A DNA stretch of 64,000 bases from NCBI RefSeq assembly GCF_001422815.1, contig NZ_LMMP01000006.1, positions 1-64,000 on the forward strand, read 5' to 3'. The notes beneath the pieces are model-generated. The model made no database searches and was not told the DNA's origin. It saw nothing but the letters and a program-made list of their open reading frames with translations. Position 1 is the stretch's first letter; every line of letters begins with the position of its first letter. This document shows positions 35,696 to 44,883 of this stretch, piece after piece. This DNA is from Methylobacterium sp. Leaf91 (GTDB lineage: Bacteria > Pseudomonadota > Alphaproteobacteria > Rhizobiales > Beijerinckiaceae). Position numbers and translations under genes: made by a program.

Positions 35696-36312
35696 AGGGA
35701 CCCCATCACGTCACCGCGGAACCCGTAGACCGTCCGCGCGCCGAGCAGCGGCACCAGGGAGACCTCCCGGGTGGCGCCTGGCTCGAACCGCACCGCCGTG
35801 CCCGGCGCGATGTCGAGGCGCTGGCCCCTCGCCTTCTCGCGCTCGAAGGTCAGGCCCGGATTCACCTCGTAGAAATGGTAATGCGAGCCCACCTGGATCG
35901 GACGGTCCCCCACATTGGCCACGGTGAGCAGGGTGCGCGGGGCGCCGTCGTTGAAGACGATCTCGCCCGGAAGCGTCGTCACAATGCCCGGCACGTCCGA
36001 CGAGGGCGCGCCGCGGATCGGGTGGTGGACGGTGACGAGCTTGGTGCCGTCGGGAAAGGTCGCCTCCACTTGGATGTCGTGGATCATCTCCGCGATGCCC
36101 TCCATCACCTGGTCGGCGGTGAGGACATGGGCGCCCGCCTGCATCAATTCGGAGACCGAGCGGCCATCCCGCGCGCCCTCCACCACCGCATCGGTGATGA
36201 GCGCGATCGCTTCGGGATAGTTCAGCTTGACGCCGCGGGCGAGCCGGTTACGGGCGACCTGGGCGGCCATGGCGACCAGGAGCTTGTCCTTTTCGCGCGG
36301 GGTCAGGAGCAC
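35692..36312 (-). CDS. ureAB: Fused urease gamma-beta subunit UreAB
   Basis: One chain of 206 residues joins UreA (about 1-100: [20 protein letters not shown], then [20 protein letters not shown]) to UreB (about 105-206: [20 protein letters not shown] and [17 protein letters not shown]). This resembles the gamma-beta fusion of Helicobacter and some alphaproteobacteria. The start is GTG at 36312 with GAGG six bases upstream; earlier in-frame ATGs lie in non-homologous sequence. It is the first gene of the operon. ureD would usually stand next to it but is absent. Confidence 0.93.
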   Translation of the reverse strand: MLLTPREKDKLLVAMAAQVARNRLARGVKLNYPEAIALITDAVVEGARDGRSVSELMQAGAHVLTADQVMEGIAEMIHDIQVEATFPDGTKLVTVHHPIRGAPSSDVPGIVTTLPGEIVFNDGAPRTLLTVANVGDRPIQVGSHYHFYEVNPGLTFEREKARGQRLDIAPGTAVRFEPGATREVSLVPLLGARTVYGFRGDVMGSL

Positions 36313-36663
36313 GGGAAACCTCGGGTGTTGGTCGCGGGGTGCGACGGTCGGCAGGCAAGGACCATGCGCAGGCCGGAGCGCATCGATACATCGAGAGTGT
36401 CGAGGTGCAAGCGGCGACACCGTCATATCCGGAAGACGCTCTCGATGAGACGCGTGGACTCGCTTCCCCCATGGCCGGACGTAGCGACCTCCTGTTGGAA
36501 AAGCTCTATCACCCAAGCTGCACCGTCCTCCGATTCAGCACCGCTGCCCCCATGTCTCCAGGCCGGATTGCCCGGGGCTTGCGCAAGGGGTGGGCTCCGG
36601 GTTCGAATGCGGCGGGCGGCTCTTCGCGCTCCAGATCATTCCCGAACCTTATCGGCAGGCCCC
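36313..36663. promoter_or_regulatory. Divergent region between the urease operon and the puuE-like gene
   Basis: Some 350 bases that must hold promoters in both directions. I see no credible gene, no RutR-type site and no strong hairpin. Confidence 0.4.
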
Positions 36664-37563
36664 GTGACCTATCCCCGCGACCTCGTCGGCTACGGCCGCA
36701 ACCCGCCCCATCCGCGCTGGCCGAACGGCGCGCGGATCGCGGTGCAGATCGTGCTCAACTACGAGGAGGGTGGCGAGAACTGCATCCTGCATGGCGATGC
36801 TGCTTCGGAGGCGTTCCTGTCGGAGATCGTCGGCGCCCAACCCTGGCCGGGCCAGCGGCACATGAATATGGAATCGATGTTCGAATACGGCTCACGTGCC
36901 GGCTTCTGGCGGATCTGGCGGCTGTTGCAGGCGCGGAACGTTCCCGTCACCGTGTTCAGCGTCGCCACGGCGCTCGCCCGCCATCCCGATATCGCCGCGG
37001 CCATGAAGGAGGCCGATTGGGAGATCGCCTGCCACGGCCTGAAATGGATCGACTACCGCGACTTCACCCGCGAGGAGGAGAAGGCGCATATGGACGAGGC
37101 GATCCGCATTCACACGGAGATCACCGGCGAGCGGCCGCTGGGCTGGTACACGGGCCGCTCCTCGGTCCACACCCTCGATCTCGGGGTCGAGGCCGGCTTC
37201 ACCTGGCTCGCCGATTCCTACGCCGACGACCTGCCCTACTGGATCGAGGGGCGGAGCGGACGCGGCCTCGTGGTGCCCTACACGCTGGACGCCAACGACA
37301 TGAAATGCGTCGCCCTCCAGGGGTTCAACACCGGCGACCACTTCTTCACCTACCTGCGCGACACGTTCGACGCGCTCTACGCGGAGGGCGAGACCGCGCC
37401 GAAAATGATGTCGGTGGGCCTGCATTGCCGCCTCGTCGGGCGGCCGGGACGGATCGCGGCGCTGGCCCGCTTCCTCGACCATATCGCCGCCCATGAGGAC
37501 GTCTGGGTCGCGCGGCGGATCGATATCGCCGAGCATTGGATGAACACTCATCCGCCGGGCTGA
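36664..37563 (+). CDS. puuE: PuuE-type allantoinase-like polysaccharide deacetylase family protein
   Basis: Cytoplasmic protein of 299 residues. Its blocks match the PuuE group: YPRDLVGYGRNPPHPRWPNG at the start, ALNYEEG-like VLNYEEGGENCILHGD, MFEYGSRAGFWRIWRLL, WEIACHGLKWIDY and GWYTGRSSVHTLDLGVEAG. PuuE enzymes open allantoin without metal, or act on related ureides. Start is GTG at 36664 with GGCAGG four bases upstream. It lies between urease and rutR, so its ureide product could feed urease; that is inference. Confidence 0.82.
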   Translation: MTYPRDLVGYGRNPPHPRWPNGARIAVQIVLNYEEGGENCILHGDAASEAFLSEIVGAQPWPGQRHMNMESMFEYGSRAGFWRIWRLLQARNVPVTVFSVATALARHPDIAAAMKEADWEIACHGLKWIDYRDFTREEEKAHMDEAIRIHTEITGERPLGWYTGRSSVHTLDLGVEAGFTWLADSYADDLPYWIEGRSGRGLVVPYTLDANDMKCVALQGFNTGDHFFTYLRDTFDALYAEGETAPKMMSVGLHCRLVGRPGRIAALARFLDHIAAHEDVWVARRIDIAEHWMNTHPPG

Positions 37564-37568
37564 TCCCC

Positions 37569-37590
37569 CGCCCGCTGGACGGAACGGGCG
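37569..37590 (+). terminator. Short hairpin after puuE
   Basis: CGCCCG pairs with CGGGCG across ten bases right after the stop codon. A weak terminator at best. Confidence 0.3.
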
Positions 37591-37694
37591 TTCCTACTCC
37601 ATCCTCGAAGCGGTGGCCCCGCCGGGACGAGGGGAACGCGTGAGGCCAGGGAGTTCCCGGCCGCTTCTCCGAAACCCGACAGGACCGCATCTCC

Positions 37695-38336
37695 GTGCCA
37701 ACGACCGTCGAGAAGCCCCCCGAACGCCGTCGCCGCAAGGACGGCGCGGCGCGGCGCGAGGCGATCCTCGATGCCGGACTAGAGGTGTTCTCAGGGCTCG
37801 GCCTGCACGGGGCGAGCGTCGACCGGCTCGCCGAGCGGGCCGGCCTGTCGAAGGCCAACCTCCTCTACTACTTCCCCTCCAAGGAAGAGCTCTACGTGGC
37901 GGTGCTGCGCCGCGTCCTCGACGTCTGGCTCGATCCCCTGCAATCCTTCGACGCGGACAGCGAGCCCGCCGACGCGATCCGGGCCTATATCCGCGCCAAG
38001 CTGACCCTGTCGCGGGATGCGCCGCAGGCCTCGCGGCTTTTCTGCCTGGAGATCGTCCAGGGCGCACCGCTCCTGCGGGCCGAGCTCGAAGGCCCCCTGC
38101 GCGGGCTGGTGGAAAGCAAAGCGGCGATCCTGCGCGGCTGGATCGACCAGGGCCGCATCGGTGCCCACGACCCGCACCACCTCATCTTTTCGATCTGGGC
38201 GATCACCCAGCACTACGCCGATTTCGCGGTCCAGGTGGATGCGGTCACCGGCCGGAGCCTCGACGAATCCGACTTCTTCGAGAGCACCGTGATAAGCACG
38301 CAGGCCCTGATCCTCACCGGGCTGGGCCTGCGATAG
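37695..38336 (+). CDS. rutR: TetR-family regulator RutR
   Basis: TetR regulator of 213 residues. The helix-turn-helix is ASVDRLAERAGLSKANLLYY, then FPSKEELYVAVLRRVLD. The ligand domain has SRLFCLEIVQGAPLLRAEL and FSIWAITQHYADFAVQVDAV, which match E. coli RutR closely as I recall it. RutR represses the rut operon and is released by uracil. The start is GTG at 37695. A RutR-type operator lies at 38986-39001, in front of rutA. Confidence 0.88.
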   Translation: MPTTVEKPPERRRRKDGAARREAILDAGLEVFSGLGLHGASVDRLAERAGLSKANLLYYFPSKEELYVAVLRRVLDVWLDPLQSFDADSEPADAIRAYIRAKLTLSRDAPQASRLFCLEIVQGAPLLRAELEGPLRGLVESKAAILRGWIDQGRIGAHDPHHLIFSIWAITQHYADFAVQVDAVTGRSLDESDFFESTVISTQALILTGLGLR

Positions 38337-38406
38337 GCACTCGGCGGATTTCGCGTCCAGGAGCCCGCTCTGGAAGCGAGCCCCATCGGCGAGATCCCCG
38401 AAAAAC

Positions 38407-38766
38407 CTATTTCTTCGAGGCGAGATACGCGATCACGTCATCGATCTTCTTGTCGTCGGGATAGCCGGCGAACACCATCTTCGTCCCCGGCACCTTGGCC
38501 TTCGGGTTCTTCAGCCATTCGTGCAGGTTCGCCTCGTCCCAGGTGAGGCCGGACGCCTTGAGCGGGGCCGAGTAGGAATACCCGTCGAGGGAGGCCGCCT
38601 TGCGTCCGACAACCCCCGTCAGATCCGGGCCGACGCCGTTCTTGCCGAAGGCATGGCAGGCCTTGCAGGGCGCGAACGCCTTCTCGCCGGCGGCGGCATC
38701 GCCCTCGGCGTGGGCCGCCATCGGAAGCAGCATCGCGACGAGAGCACCGAGCATCGGGTACCGCAT
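38407..38766 (-). CDS. Small periplasmic class I cytochrome c
   Basis: Cytochrome of 119 residues. Signal peptide MRYPMLGALVAMLLPMAAHA is followed by the haem site FAPCKACHAFG (C-x2-CH) near residue 33 and the axial methionine in VPGTKMVFAGYPDDKK near 92. The layout is that of c2/c550-type electron carriers. GGAGAGG lies just before the ATG. It is on the opposite strand between rutR and rutA and its redox partner is unknown. Methylotrophs use several such carriers. Confidence 0.9.
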   Translation of the reverse strand: MRYPMLGALVAMLLPMAAHAEGDAAAGEKAFAPCKACHAFGKNGVGPDLTGVVGRKAASLDGYSYSAPLKASGLTWDEANLHEWLKNPKAKVPGTKMVFAGYPDDKKIDDVIAYLASKK

Positions 38767-38985
38767 GGGGTTTCCTCTCCGTGGTTGTTTTGAATACCTC
38801 CAGATTACTGACCGCATGCTTCCCGAAGGCAATGTCCGAGAGGGAAGACTCACGAGAACGTGTCACGTCGCGAGGATGGCCAGAGAAGATTCGCGTATCC
38901 GCCCCGCAATTCAGCAGACGCCGCCTCCCCACCGGGCAAATCGGAGAGAGTTTGGGCAAACACCTATATCTGTTGGATTTAGAGT

Positions 38986-39001
38986 TTGATCATATGGTCC
39001 A
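38986..39001. promoter_or_regulatory. Candidate RutR operator upstream of rutA
   Basis: TTGATCATATGGTCCA matches the E. coli RutR site TTGACCA-N2-TGGTCAA at 12 of 14 fixed positions and stays nearly symmetric. It lies about 110 bases before rutA, in the only intergenic space that can hold its promoter. Confidence 0.68.
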
Positions 39002-39109
39002 AACAGCTACCGTTCACCATCGGACGGGGCGACCACGGTACACTCCGTTCGCAACCTTGACCGGCATTGGATCCCATCGTCCAATCTCTGCCAGCTCAGC
39101 GAGGTTGTC

Positions 39110-40210
39110 ATGAATGTCGGCGTCTTTATTCCCATCGGCAACAACGGCTGGCTCCTCTCGGAGAATGCGCCGCAATACAAGCCGAGCTTCGAACTGAACA
39201 AGCAGGTCGTCCTCAAGGCCGAAGGCTACGGGCTCGATTTCGCCCTGTCGATGATCAAGCTGCGGGGCTTCGGCGGCAAGACCGAGTTCTGGGACCACAA
39301 CCTCGAATCCTTCACGCTGATGGCGGGCCTCGCCGCCGTGACGAGCCGGATCAAGCTCTTCGCCACCGCCGCCACCCTGTGCATGCCCCCCGCCATCACA
39401 GCCCGGATGGCCTCCACTATCGATTCCATCTCCGGCGGCCGCTTCGGCCTCAACCTCGTGACGGGATGGCAGCGGCCTGAATACTCGCAGATGGGTCTGT
39501 GGCCCGGCGACGAGTACTTTTCGCGGCGCTACGAATACCTCTCCGAATACGCCCAGGTGCTGCGCGATTTGTGGGAGACGGGGTCCTGCGACCTCAAGGG
39601 CGAGTTCTTCCAGATGGACGATTGCCGGCTCTCGCCCCGGCCGCAGGCGGAGATGAAGATCATCTGCGCCGGCCAATCGGCCGCCGGCATGGCGTTCACG
39701 GCGAAATATGCCGACTACAATTTCTGCTTCGGCAAGGGCGTGAACACGCCCAAAGCCTTCGCCCCCACGGTGGAGCGACTGGAACTCGCCAAGGCCGAGA
39801 CGGGCCGGGACGTGTCGTCCTACGTGCTGTTCATGATCATCGCCGCCGAGACCGACGAGGAGGCCCGCGCCACCTGGGAGCATTACAAGGCGGGAGCGGA
39901 TCAGGAGGCCATCGCCTGGCTCGGGGTCCAGGGCGCGGCCGATACAAAATCCGGCGCCGACACCAACGTGCGCCAGATGGCCGACCCGACCTCGGCGGTG
40001 AACATCAACATGGGCACCCTCGTGGGCTCCTACGCGGAGGTGGCGCGCATGCTCGACGAGGTCGCCACCGTGCCCGGCACCGAAGGCGTGCTCCTGGTCT
40101 TCGACGATTTCCTCGAAGGGCTCGATGCCTACGGCACCCGCATCCAGCCGCTGATGCGCTCGCGGGCGCATGTCACCGCCGATGCGGTGCCGATGGCGAA
40201 GGTGGCGTGA
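39110..40210 (+). CDS. rutA: Pyrimidine monooxygenase RutA
   Basis: Luciferase-like flavin monooxygenase of 366 residues that opens the uracil ring using FMNH2 supplied by RutF. It begins [20 protein letters not shown] with [18 protein letters not shown], as in E. coli RutA. Other blocks: [20 protein letters not shown] and [26 protein letters not shown] lies five bases before the ATG. Its stop shares a base with the rutB start (TGATG). Confidence 0.95.
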   Translation: MNVGVFIPIGNNGWLLSENAPQYKPSFELNKQVVLKAEGYGLDFALSMIKLRGFGGKTEFWDHNLESFTLMAGLAAVTSRIKLFATAATLCMPPAITARMASTIDSISGGRFGLNLVTGWQRPEYSQMGLWPGDEYFSRRYEYLSEYAQVLRDLWETGSCDLKGEFFQMDDCRLSPRPQAEMKIICAGQSAAGMAFTAKYADYNFCFGKGVNTPKAFAPTVERLELAKAETGRDVSSYVLFMIIAAETDEEARATWEHYKAGADQEAIAWLGVQGAADTKSGADTNVRQMADPTSAVNINMGTLVGSYAEVARMLDEVATVPGTEGVLLVFDDFLEGLDAYGTRIQPLMRSRAHVTADAVPMAKVA

Positions 40211-40938
40211 TGGTCGCCGGCTATCACGACGCAGCCGGACGCCATGGCGGCATCACCCTCCCCGCGCGGCCGGAGCCCATCGCCTTCGCTGCCGAGGCCA
40301 CGGCCCTCATCGTCATCGACATGCAGAACGCCTATGCCACCAAGGGCGGTTATCTCGATCTCGCCGGGTTCGACGTCTCGGCGACCGGGCCGGTGATCGG
40401 ACGGATCGCGACGGCCGTCGCTGCCGCCCGCAAGGCCGGGATCAGGATCGTCTGGTTCCAGAACGGCTGGGACCCGGACTATGTCGAGGCCGGAGGGCCG
40501 GGCTCGCCGAACTGGCACAAGTCGAACGCCCTCAAGACCATGCGCAGCCGCCCCGACATGAACGAGCGGCTGCTCGCCAAGGGCACCTGGGACTACGCCC
40601 TGGTGGATGCGCTGAGCCCCGAGCCCGGCGACATCGTGCTGGGCAAGCCGCGCTACAGCGGCTTCTACAATACCCAACTCGACAGCCTGCTGCGCTCTGC
40701 CGGCATCCGCACCCTGGTCTTCACCGGCATCGCCACCAATGTCTGCGTGGAATCGACCCTGCGTGACGGGTTCTTTCTCGAATACTTTGGCATCGTCCTC
40801 GCCGACGCGACGCATCAGGCGGGGCCGGACAGCCTGCAGGCCGGCGCGCTCACCAATATCGAGACCTTCTTCGGCTGGGTCTCGGATGTCGCGAGCTTCG
40901 AGGCGGCCCTGGGCGAGCGGGACGCCGCGGCGGAGTGA
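40210..40938 (+). CDS. rutB: Ureidoacrylate amidohydrolase RutB
   Basis: Isochorismatase-fold hydrolase of 242 residues. The catalytic triad is seen as Asp in [14 protein letters not shown], Lys in [10 protein letters not shown] and Cys in [15 protein letters not shown]. It cleaves the (peroxy)ureidoacrylate made by RutA, releasing carbamate and aminoacrylate. Coupled to rutA by TGATG; separated from rutC by a palindromic repeat. Confidence 0.94.
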   Translation: MVAGYHDAAGRHGGITLPARPEPIAFAAEATALIVIDMQNAYATKGGYLDLAGFDVSATGPVIGRIATAVAAARKAGIRIVWFQNGWDPDYVEAGGPGSPNWHKSNALKTMRSRPDMNERLLAKGTWDYALVDALSPEPGDIVLGKPRYSGFYNTQLDSLLRSAGIRTLVFTGIATNVCVESTLRDGFFLEYFGIVLADATHQAGPDSLQAGALTNIETFFGWVSDVASFEAALGERDAAAE

Positions 40939-40957
40939 CATCCTCCCTCGCGCCCTC

Positions 40958-41075
40958 GACCTCATCTTGAGGTGCCGCAGCGTAGCGGAGGCCTCGAAGG
41001 AGGCTTTCAGTTCGCTCCCAGGGGCCTGGAGGCCTTCTTCGAGGCCCGCTGACGCGGGCACCTCAGGATGAGGTC
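40958..41075. repeat. REP-like palindrome, family 1 copy B
   Basis: GACCTCATCTTGAGGTGCC at the left mirrors GGCACCTCAGGATGAGGTC at the right, with inner arms GCCTCGAAGGAGGC and GGCCTTCTTCGAGGCC. Same family as 31342-31455. It splits the rut operon between rutB and rutC. Confidence 0.82.
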
Positions 41076-41144
41076 ACGGGTGGGCAAGACGACACAGACG
41101 ACGAAGACGGCCATTTCGACGATGGAACGGGAGCACCGCGAACC

Positions 41145-41534
41145 ATGCCCAAGACCGTGATCATTCCCCCAGGCACCGGCAAGCCGTTGGCCCCCTACGT
41201 GCCGGGCACCCTCGCCGACGGCGTGCTCTACGTCTCGGGCACCCTGCCGCTGGATGCGGATGCCAACGTCGTCCATGTGGGCGATGCCGGCGCGCAGACG
41301 AGACACGTGCTGGAGACGATCAAGGGCGTCGTGACCGCCGCCGGCGGCACCATGGACGACGTCACCTTCAACCACATCTTCCTGAAGGACTGGGCCGATT
41401 ACGCCGCGATCAACGCGGTCTATGCCAGCTACTTCCCCGGCGAGAAGCCGGCGCGCTACTGCATCCAGTGCGGCCTGGTGAAACCAGACGCCCTGGTGGA
41501 GATCGCCTCGGTCGCGCATGTGGGCAAACCGTGA
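41145..41534 (+). CDS. rutC: Aminoacrylate deaminase RutC
   Basis: RidA-family protein of 129 residues. It starts [20 protein letters not shown] and contains [15 protein letters not shown] and, near the end, [20 protein letters not shown], typical of RutC. It speeds release of ammonia from aminoacrylate. Its stop overlaps the GTG of rutD. Confidence 0.94.
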   Translation: MPKTVIIPPGTGKPLAPYVPGTLADGVLYVSGTLPLDADANVVHVGDAGAQTRHVLETIKGVVTAAGGTMDDVTFNHIFLKDWADYAAINAVYASYFPGEKPARYCIQCGLVKPDALVEIASVAHVGKP

Positions 41535-42310
41535 GCGCGACCATCCATCACGAGATCCACGGGGACGGCGAACGGACCATCCTGCTCTCGCCGGGCCTCG
41601 GCGGATCGTGCGGCTATTTCGCGCCGCAGATTCCAGCCCTGGCCGAGCGGTTCCGGGTAGTCGGCTACGATCATCGCGGCACCGGGCGCTCGCCCGATAC
41701 GCTGGAACAGGGCCACAGCATCGCCGCCATGGCCGCCGACGCCCTTCGGGTGATGGACGATCTCGGCATCGCCACGGCCGACATCGTCGGGCATGCGCTC
41801 GGCGGGCTCATCGGCCTCGAACTGGCGCGTGCCCATCCCACCCGGGTGGGGCGGCTCGTGGTCATCAACGGATGGGCCAGGGCCGATTCCGCGACGAAGC
41901 GGTGCTTTGCCGCCCGCAAGGCCCTGCTGGCCCATGCCGGCCCCGAAGCCTACGTGGCCGCGCAGGCGATCTTCCTCTATCCGGCGCCCTGGCTTTCGCT
42001 CAACGCGGAGCGCGTCGCGGCGGACGAGGCCCATGCCCTGGCGCATTTTCCCGGACCTGAGAACACGCTGCGGCGGATCGCGGCGCTGGAAGCCTTCGAT
42101 CTCACCGCGCATCTGTCCGGTATCCCGCACGAAACCCTCGTGATGGCAGCGGCCGACGACGTGCTCGTGCCCTATCTGCGCTCGGAGGAACTCGCGGCGG
42201 CGTTGCCCAACGCCACGCTGGATCTGGCCAAGAGCGGCGGCCACGCGCATAGCGTGACGCAGGCGGAGGCGTTCAACCGCACCCTCGTCACCTTCCTCGA
42301 CCGGCCCTGA
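41531..42310 (+). CDS. rutD: Aminoacrylate hydrolase RutD
   Basis: Alpha/beta hydrolase of 259 residues starting at GTG 41531 (GTGA overlap with rutC). Blocks match Rut[57 protein letters not shown] (an alanine where hydrolases have the nucleophile, as in E. coli VGHALGAL) and FLYPAPWLS. It helps convert aminoacrylate to malonic semialdehyde. A later GGHAHSVT holds the C-terminal histidine. Confidence 0.93.
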   Translation: MSATIHHEIHGDGERTILLSPGLGGSCGYFAPQIPALAERFRVVGYDHRGTGRSPDTLEQGHSIAAMAADALRVMDDLGIATADIVGHALGGLIGLELARAHPTRVGRLVVINGWARADSATKRCFAARKALLAHAGPEAYVAAQAIFLYPAPWLSLNAERVAADEAHALAHFPGPENTLRRIAALEAFDLTAHLSGIPHETLVMAAADDVLVPYLRSEELAAALPNATLDLAKSGGHAHSVTQAEAFNRTLVTFLDRP

Positions 42311-42457
42311 GGAAGTTCGTCATGGCTCATCCGGCTCGACCGGTTCGTCTTGGCGAGCCAGCGCGCCATCTCGCTTGGATCCTCGAGGGGCTGCCGGTGT
42401 TCAGGCGCGAAACCGGTGACCACTTTTGCTGAACCTGCTTAGGATGAAAGCTCCGCC

Positions 42458-42988
42458 ATGACCGAGACGACGTTGCCCACGGTCGAGGCCGGAGCTTTTC
42501 GCGAGGCGATGGCCCATCTGGCCAGTTCGGTCCATCTCGTCACCACCGACGGGCCGGGCGGACGGGCCGGTTTCACGGCCTCTTCCGTCTGCAGCGTCAG
42601 CGACGCGCCGCCGACGCTCCTCGTCTGCATCAACCGAACCTCCTCCGCCTATGCCGCAGTGAGCGCCAATGCGGCCCTGTGCGTGAACACGCTGTCGGGC
42701 GAGCAGGCCGCCATCGCCGGCGCCTTCGGCGGCCGCACCCCCATGGACGAGCGCTTCGCGGCGGGGGCCTGGGGAGTGCTCACCACCGGGGCACCGGTGC
42801 TGGAGGGGGCGTTGACCGCCTTCGATTGCCGCATCGTGGCGCGCCACGCCGTCGGCAGCCACGACGTGCTGTTCTGCGAGGTGGTGGATCTCTCGGAGCC
42901 CGCCGGCCAACAGGGTCTCGTCTATGCCGGCCGGCGCTACCACACCCTGCCCGTGGCGGTCGCTCCGCCGCACCCCGCCGCCGTCTAA
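42458..42988 (+). CDS. rutF: Flavin reductase RutF
   Basis: FMN reductase of 176 residues that supplies reduced flavin to RutA. Family blocks: [59 protein letters not shown] and a final [10 protein letters not shown]. It follows rutD after 147 bases, so it may have its own start of translation but likely the same transcript. Confidence 0.92.
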   Translation: MTETTLPTVEAGAFREAMAHLASSVHLVTTDGPGGRAGFTASSVCSVSDAPPTLLVCINRTSSAYAAVSANAALCVNTLSGEQAAIAGAFGGRTPMDERFAAGAWGVLTTGAPVLEGALTAFDCRIVARHAVGSHDVLFCEVVDLSEPAGQQGLVYAGRRYHTLPVAVAPPHPAAV

Positions 42989-43062
42989 ACGTCCGGCCTC
43001 GCCCCGAGCATCCCGTCACGCTCCTCGCCTCACGCGATCCACCGCCCGGAGACCACGAGACC

Positions 43063-44394
43063 ATGGCAGCCGAACCCTATTTCCCCGTCTGGCGCGCCAG
43101 AGATGCGACGACCGAGGCCGCGGACGTCATGCCCGACGAGCGCCTGCCGGCGGGCCAGACCGTGCTCCTCGGCTTCCAACACGTGGTGGCGATGTTCGGC
43201 GCCACGGCCTTGATGCCGATCCTGATGGGGTTCGACCCCAACCTGGCGATCTTCTTCTCCGGCATCGGCACACTCATCTTCTTTCTCGCCACCGGCGGCC
43301 GGGTGCCGAGCTATCTCGGCTCGTCGGCGGCCTTCGTCGGGGTGGTGATCGCAGCCACGGGCTATGCCGGGGCGGGGCCGAACCCCAACATTGCCGTGGC
43401 GCTCGGCGGCATCATCGCGGCGGGCCTGCTCTACGGCCTCGTCGGCGCCGTCATCGGCCTCGTCGGCTATGCCTGGGTGGAGCGGGTGATGCCACCGGTG
43501 GTGACCGGAGCGGTGGTGGCCGCCATCGGCCTCAACCTCGCGCCGATCGCGACGCGGATCATCTCGGCCTCCGCCTTCGACACCTGGTTCGGCCTCCTGA
43601 CGGTGGTCATCGTCAGCGTCATCACCATCTACGCGCCCGGCCTCGCCCGGCGCCTGCCGATCCTGATCGGGGCGGCCCTCGCCTACCTGCTCTATCTCCT
43701 CCTCGCCAACGGGTTCGATCTCGCCAAGCCCATCGATTTCTCGGCCGTCATGGCCGCCCCCTGGATCGGCGTGCCGGGCTTCGTCGCGCCGGTGTTCGAC
43801 ACCAAGGCGATCGCCCTCATCGCCCCGGTCTTCGTGGTGCTGATCGCCGAGAATCTCGGCCATATCAAAGCCATCGGCGCGATGACGAGCCGCAACCTCG
43901 ACCCCTACATCGCCCGCGCCTTCCTCGGCGACGGCCTCGCCACCATGCTGTCGGGCGGGCTCGGCGGCACCGGGGTGACGACCTATGCGGAGAATATGGG
44001 CGTCATGGCCATGACCCGAATCTACTCGACCCTGGTCTTCGTGGTGGCCGGCTTCACCGCGATCCTGTTCGGCCTGTGCCCGAAATTCGGAGCGCTGATC
44101 CTGACCCTGCCGGTGCCGGTGATCGGCGGATTGTCGGTGGTGGTGTTCGGGCTGATCGCGGCCACCGCCGGGCGGATCTGGGTGGAGAACAGGGTCGATT
44201 TCGCCAATGCCCGCAATCTCCTCACCGTCGGGATCGCGGTGGTCCTCGGCGCCGGCGACCTGACCCTGAAATTCGGCTCCTTCGCCTTCGGCGGCATCGG
44301 CACCGCCACGTTCGGGGCGATCCTCATCTATCATCTGCTCGGGCTGACGCGGCTCGGACGCGCACCGGCCGATCCGGCCAGCGTGCGGGCCTGA
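43063..44394 (+). CDS. rutG: Uracil permease RutG (NCS2 family)
   Basis: Inner-membrane nucleobase:cation symporter of 443 residues with about twelve to fourteen segments. Blocks: ERLPAGQTVLLGFQHVVAMF at the start, LIAENLGHIKAIGAMTSRNL and LGGTGVTTYAENMGVMAMTR, the NCS2 signature region. It imports uracil for the Rut pathway. ATG 43063 follows GGAG by about 11 bases. Confidence 0.94.
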   Translation: MAAEPYFPVWRARDATTEAADVMPDERLPAGQTVLLGFQHVVAMFGATALMPILMGFDPNLAIFFSGIGTLIFFLATGGRVPSYLGSSAAFVGVVIAATGYAGAGPNPNIAVALGGIIAAGLLYGLVGAVIGLVGYAWVERVMPPVVTGAVVAAIGLNLAPIATRIISASAFDTWFGLLTVVIVSVITIYAPGLARRLPILIGAALAYLLYLLLANGFDLAKPIDFSAVMAAPWIGVPGFVAPVFDTKAIALIAPVFVVLIAENLGHIKAIGAMTSRNLDPYIARAFLGDGLATMLSGGLGGTGVTTYAENMGVMAMTRIYSTLVFVVAGFTAILFGLCPKFGALILTLPVPVIGGLSVVVFGLIAATAGRIWVENRVDFANARNLLTVGIAVVLGAGDLTLKFGSFAFGGIGTATFGAILIYHLLGLTRLGRAPADPASVRA

Positions 44395-44441
44395 ACGGAC
44401 CCCGTCTCAGGACGCCCGCGGATCCGAGCCTCACTCGGGCC

Positions 44442-44681
44442 TCAGCGGGATCTGTACCCGCCGCGACGGGCGGAGCCGGTGGCGATGTCGCGCTCATCCC
44501 CGCGGCGGGGCGCGGAGGCGGCGTATCTGCCGCGAGCATCAAAGGCGGCCTGGCCTACGAGGCCGCCGGGTGCCACGACCGCCGGGAGGCCGGCCGGCGC
44601 GGTATAGCTCTGGGCCGAGGCAGCGGAGGCTGCCAGGACCGAGGCAAGGGCGAGAAGACCGGTGGACAAACGTGCCGTCAT
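44442..44681 (-). CDS. Small secreted hypothetical protein
   Basis: Protein of 79 residues with signal peptide MTARLSTGLLALASVLAASA cleaved near SAQ. The mature peptide is short, glycine/alanine rich and ends basic (GSARRGGYRSR). GAGGA lies nine bases before the ATG at 44681. Not recognised; convergent with rutG. Confidence 0.55.
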   Translation of the reverse strand: MTARLSTGLLALASVLAASAASAQSYTAPAGLPAVVAPGGLVGQAAFDARGRYAASAPRRGDERDIATGSARRGGYRSR

Positions 44682-44883
44682 GGGTGTCGTCCTCATCGTC
44701 GATTCCGATGCCGACCCACCGGCATCATCGATTCGAGGTCCCAATCCTTGAGCAGGACTGCCCAACCAAGCAACAGAAATTGCCGCCGCACTGTGCAGCA
44801 TGCTGCCGACAGGCAGAGGACGATCGGCCCCTATCCGGCAGGAATCGAGCGGGCCAAGCGTGGTTCGGTGCCGGGAGCGCGGC

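Noticed and set aside
40958..41075. CRISPR-like repeat
   Set aside because: There is one palindromic unit, with no regular spacers or repeated direct units; no CRISPR array was found in the window.
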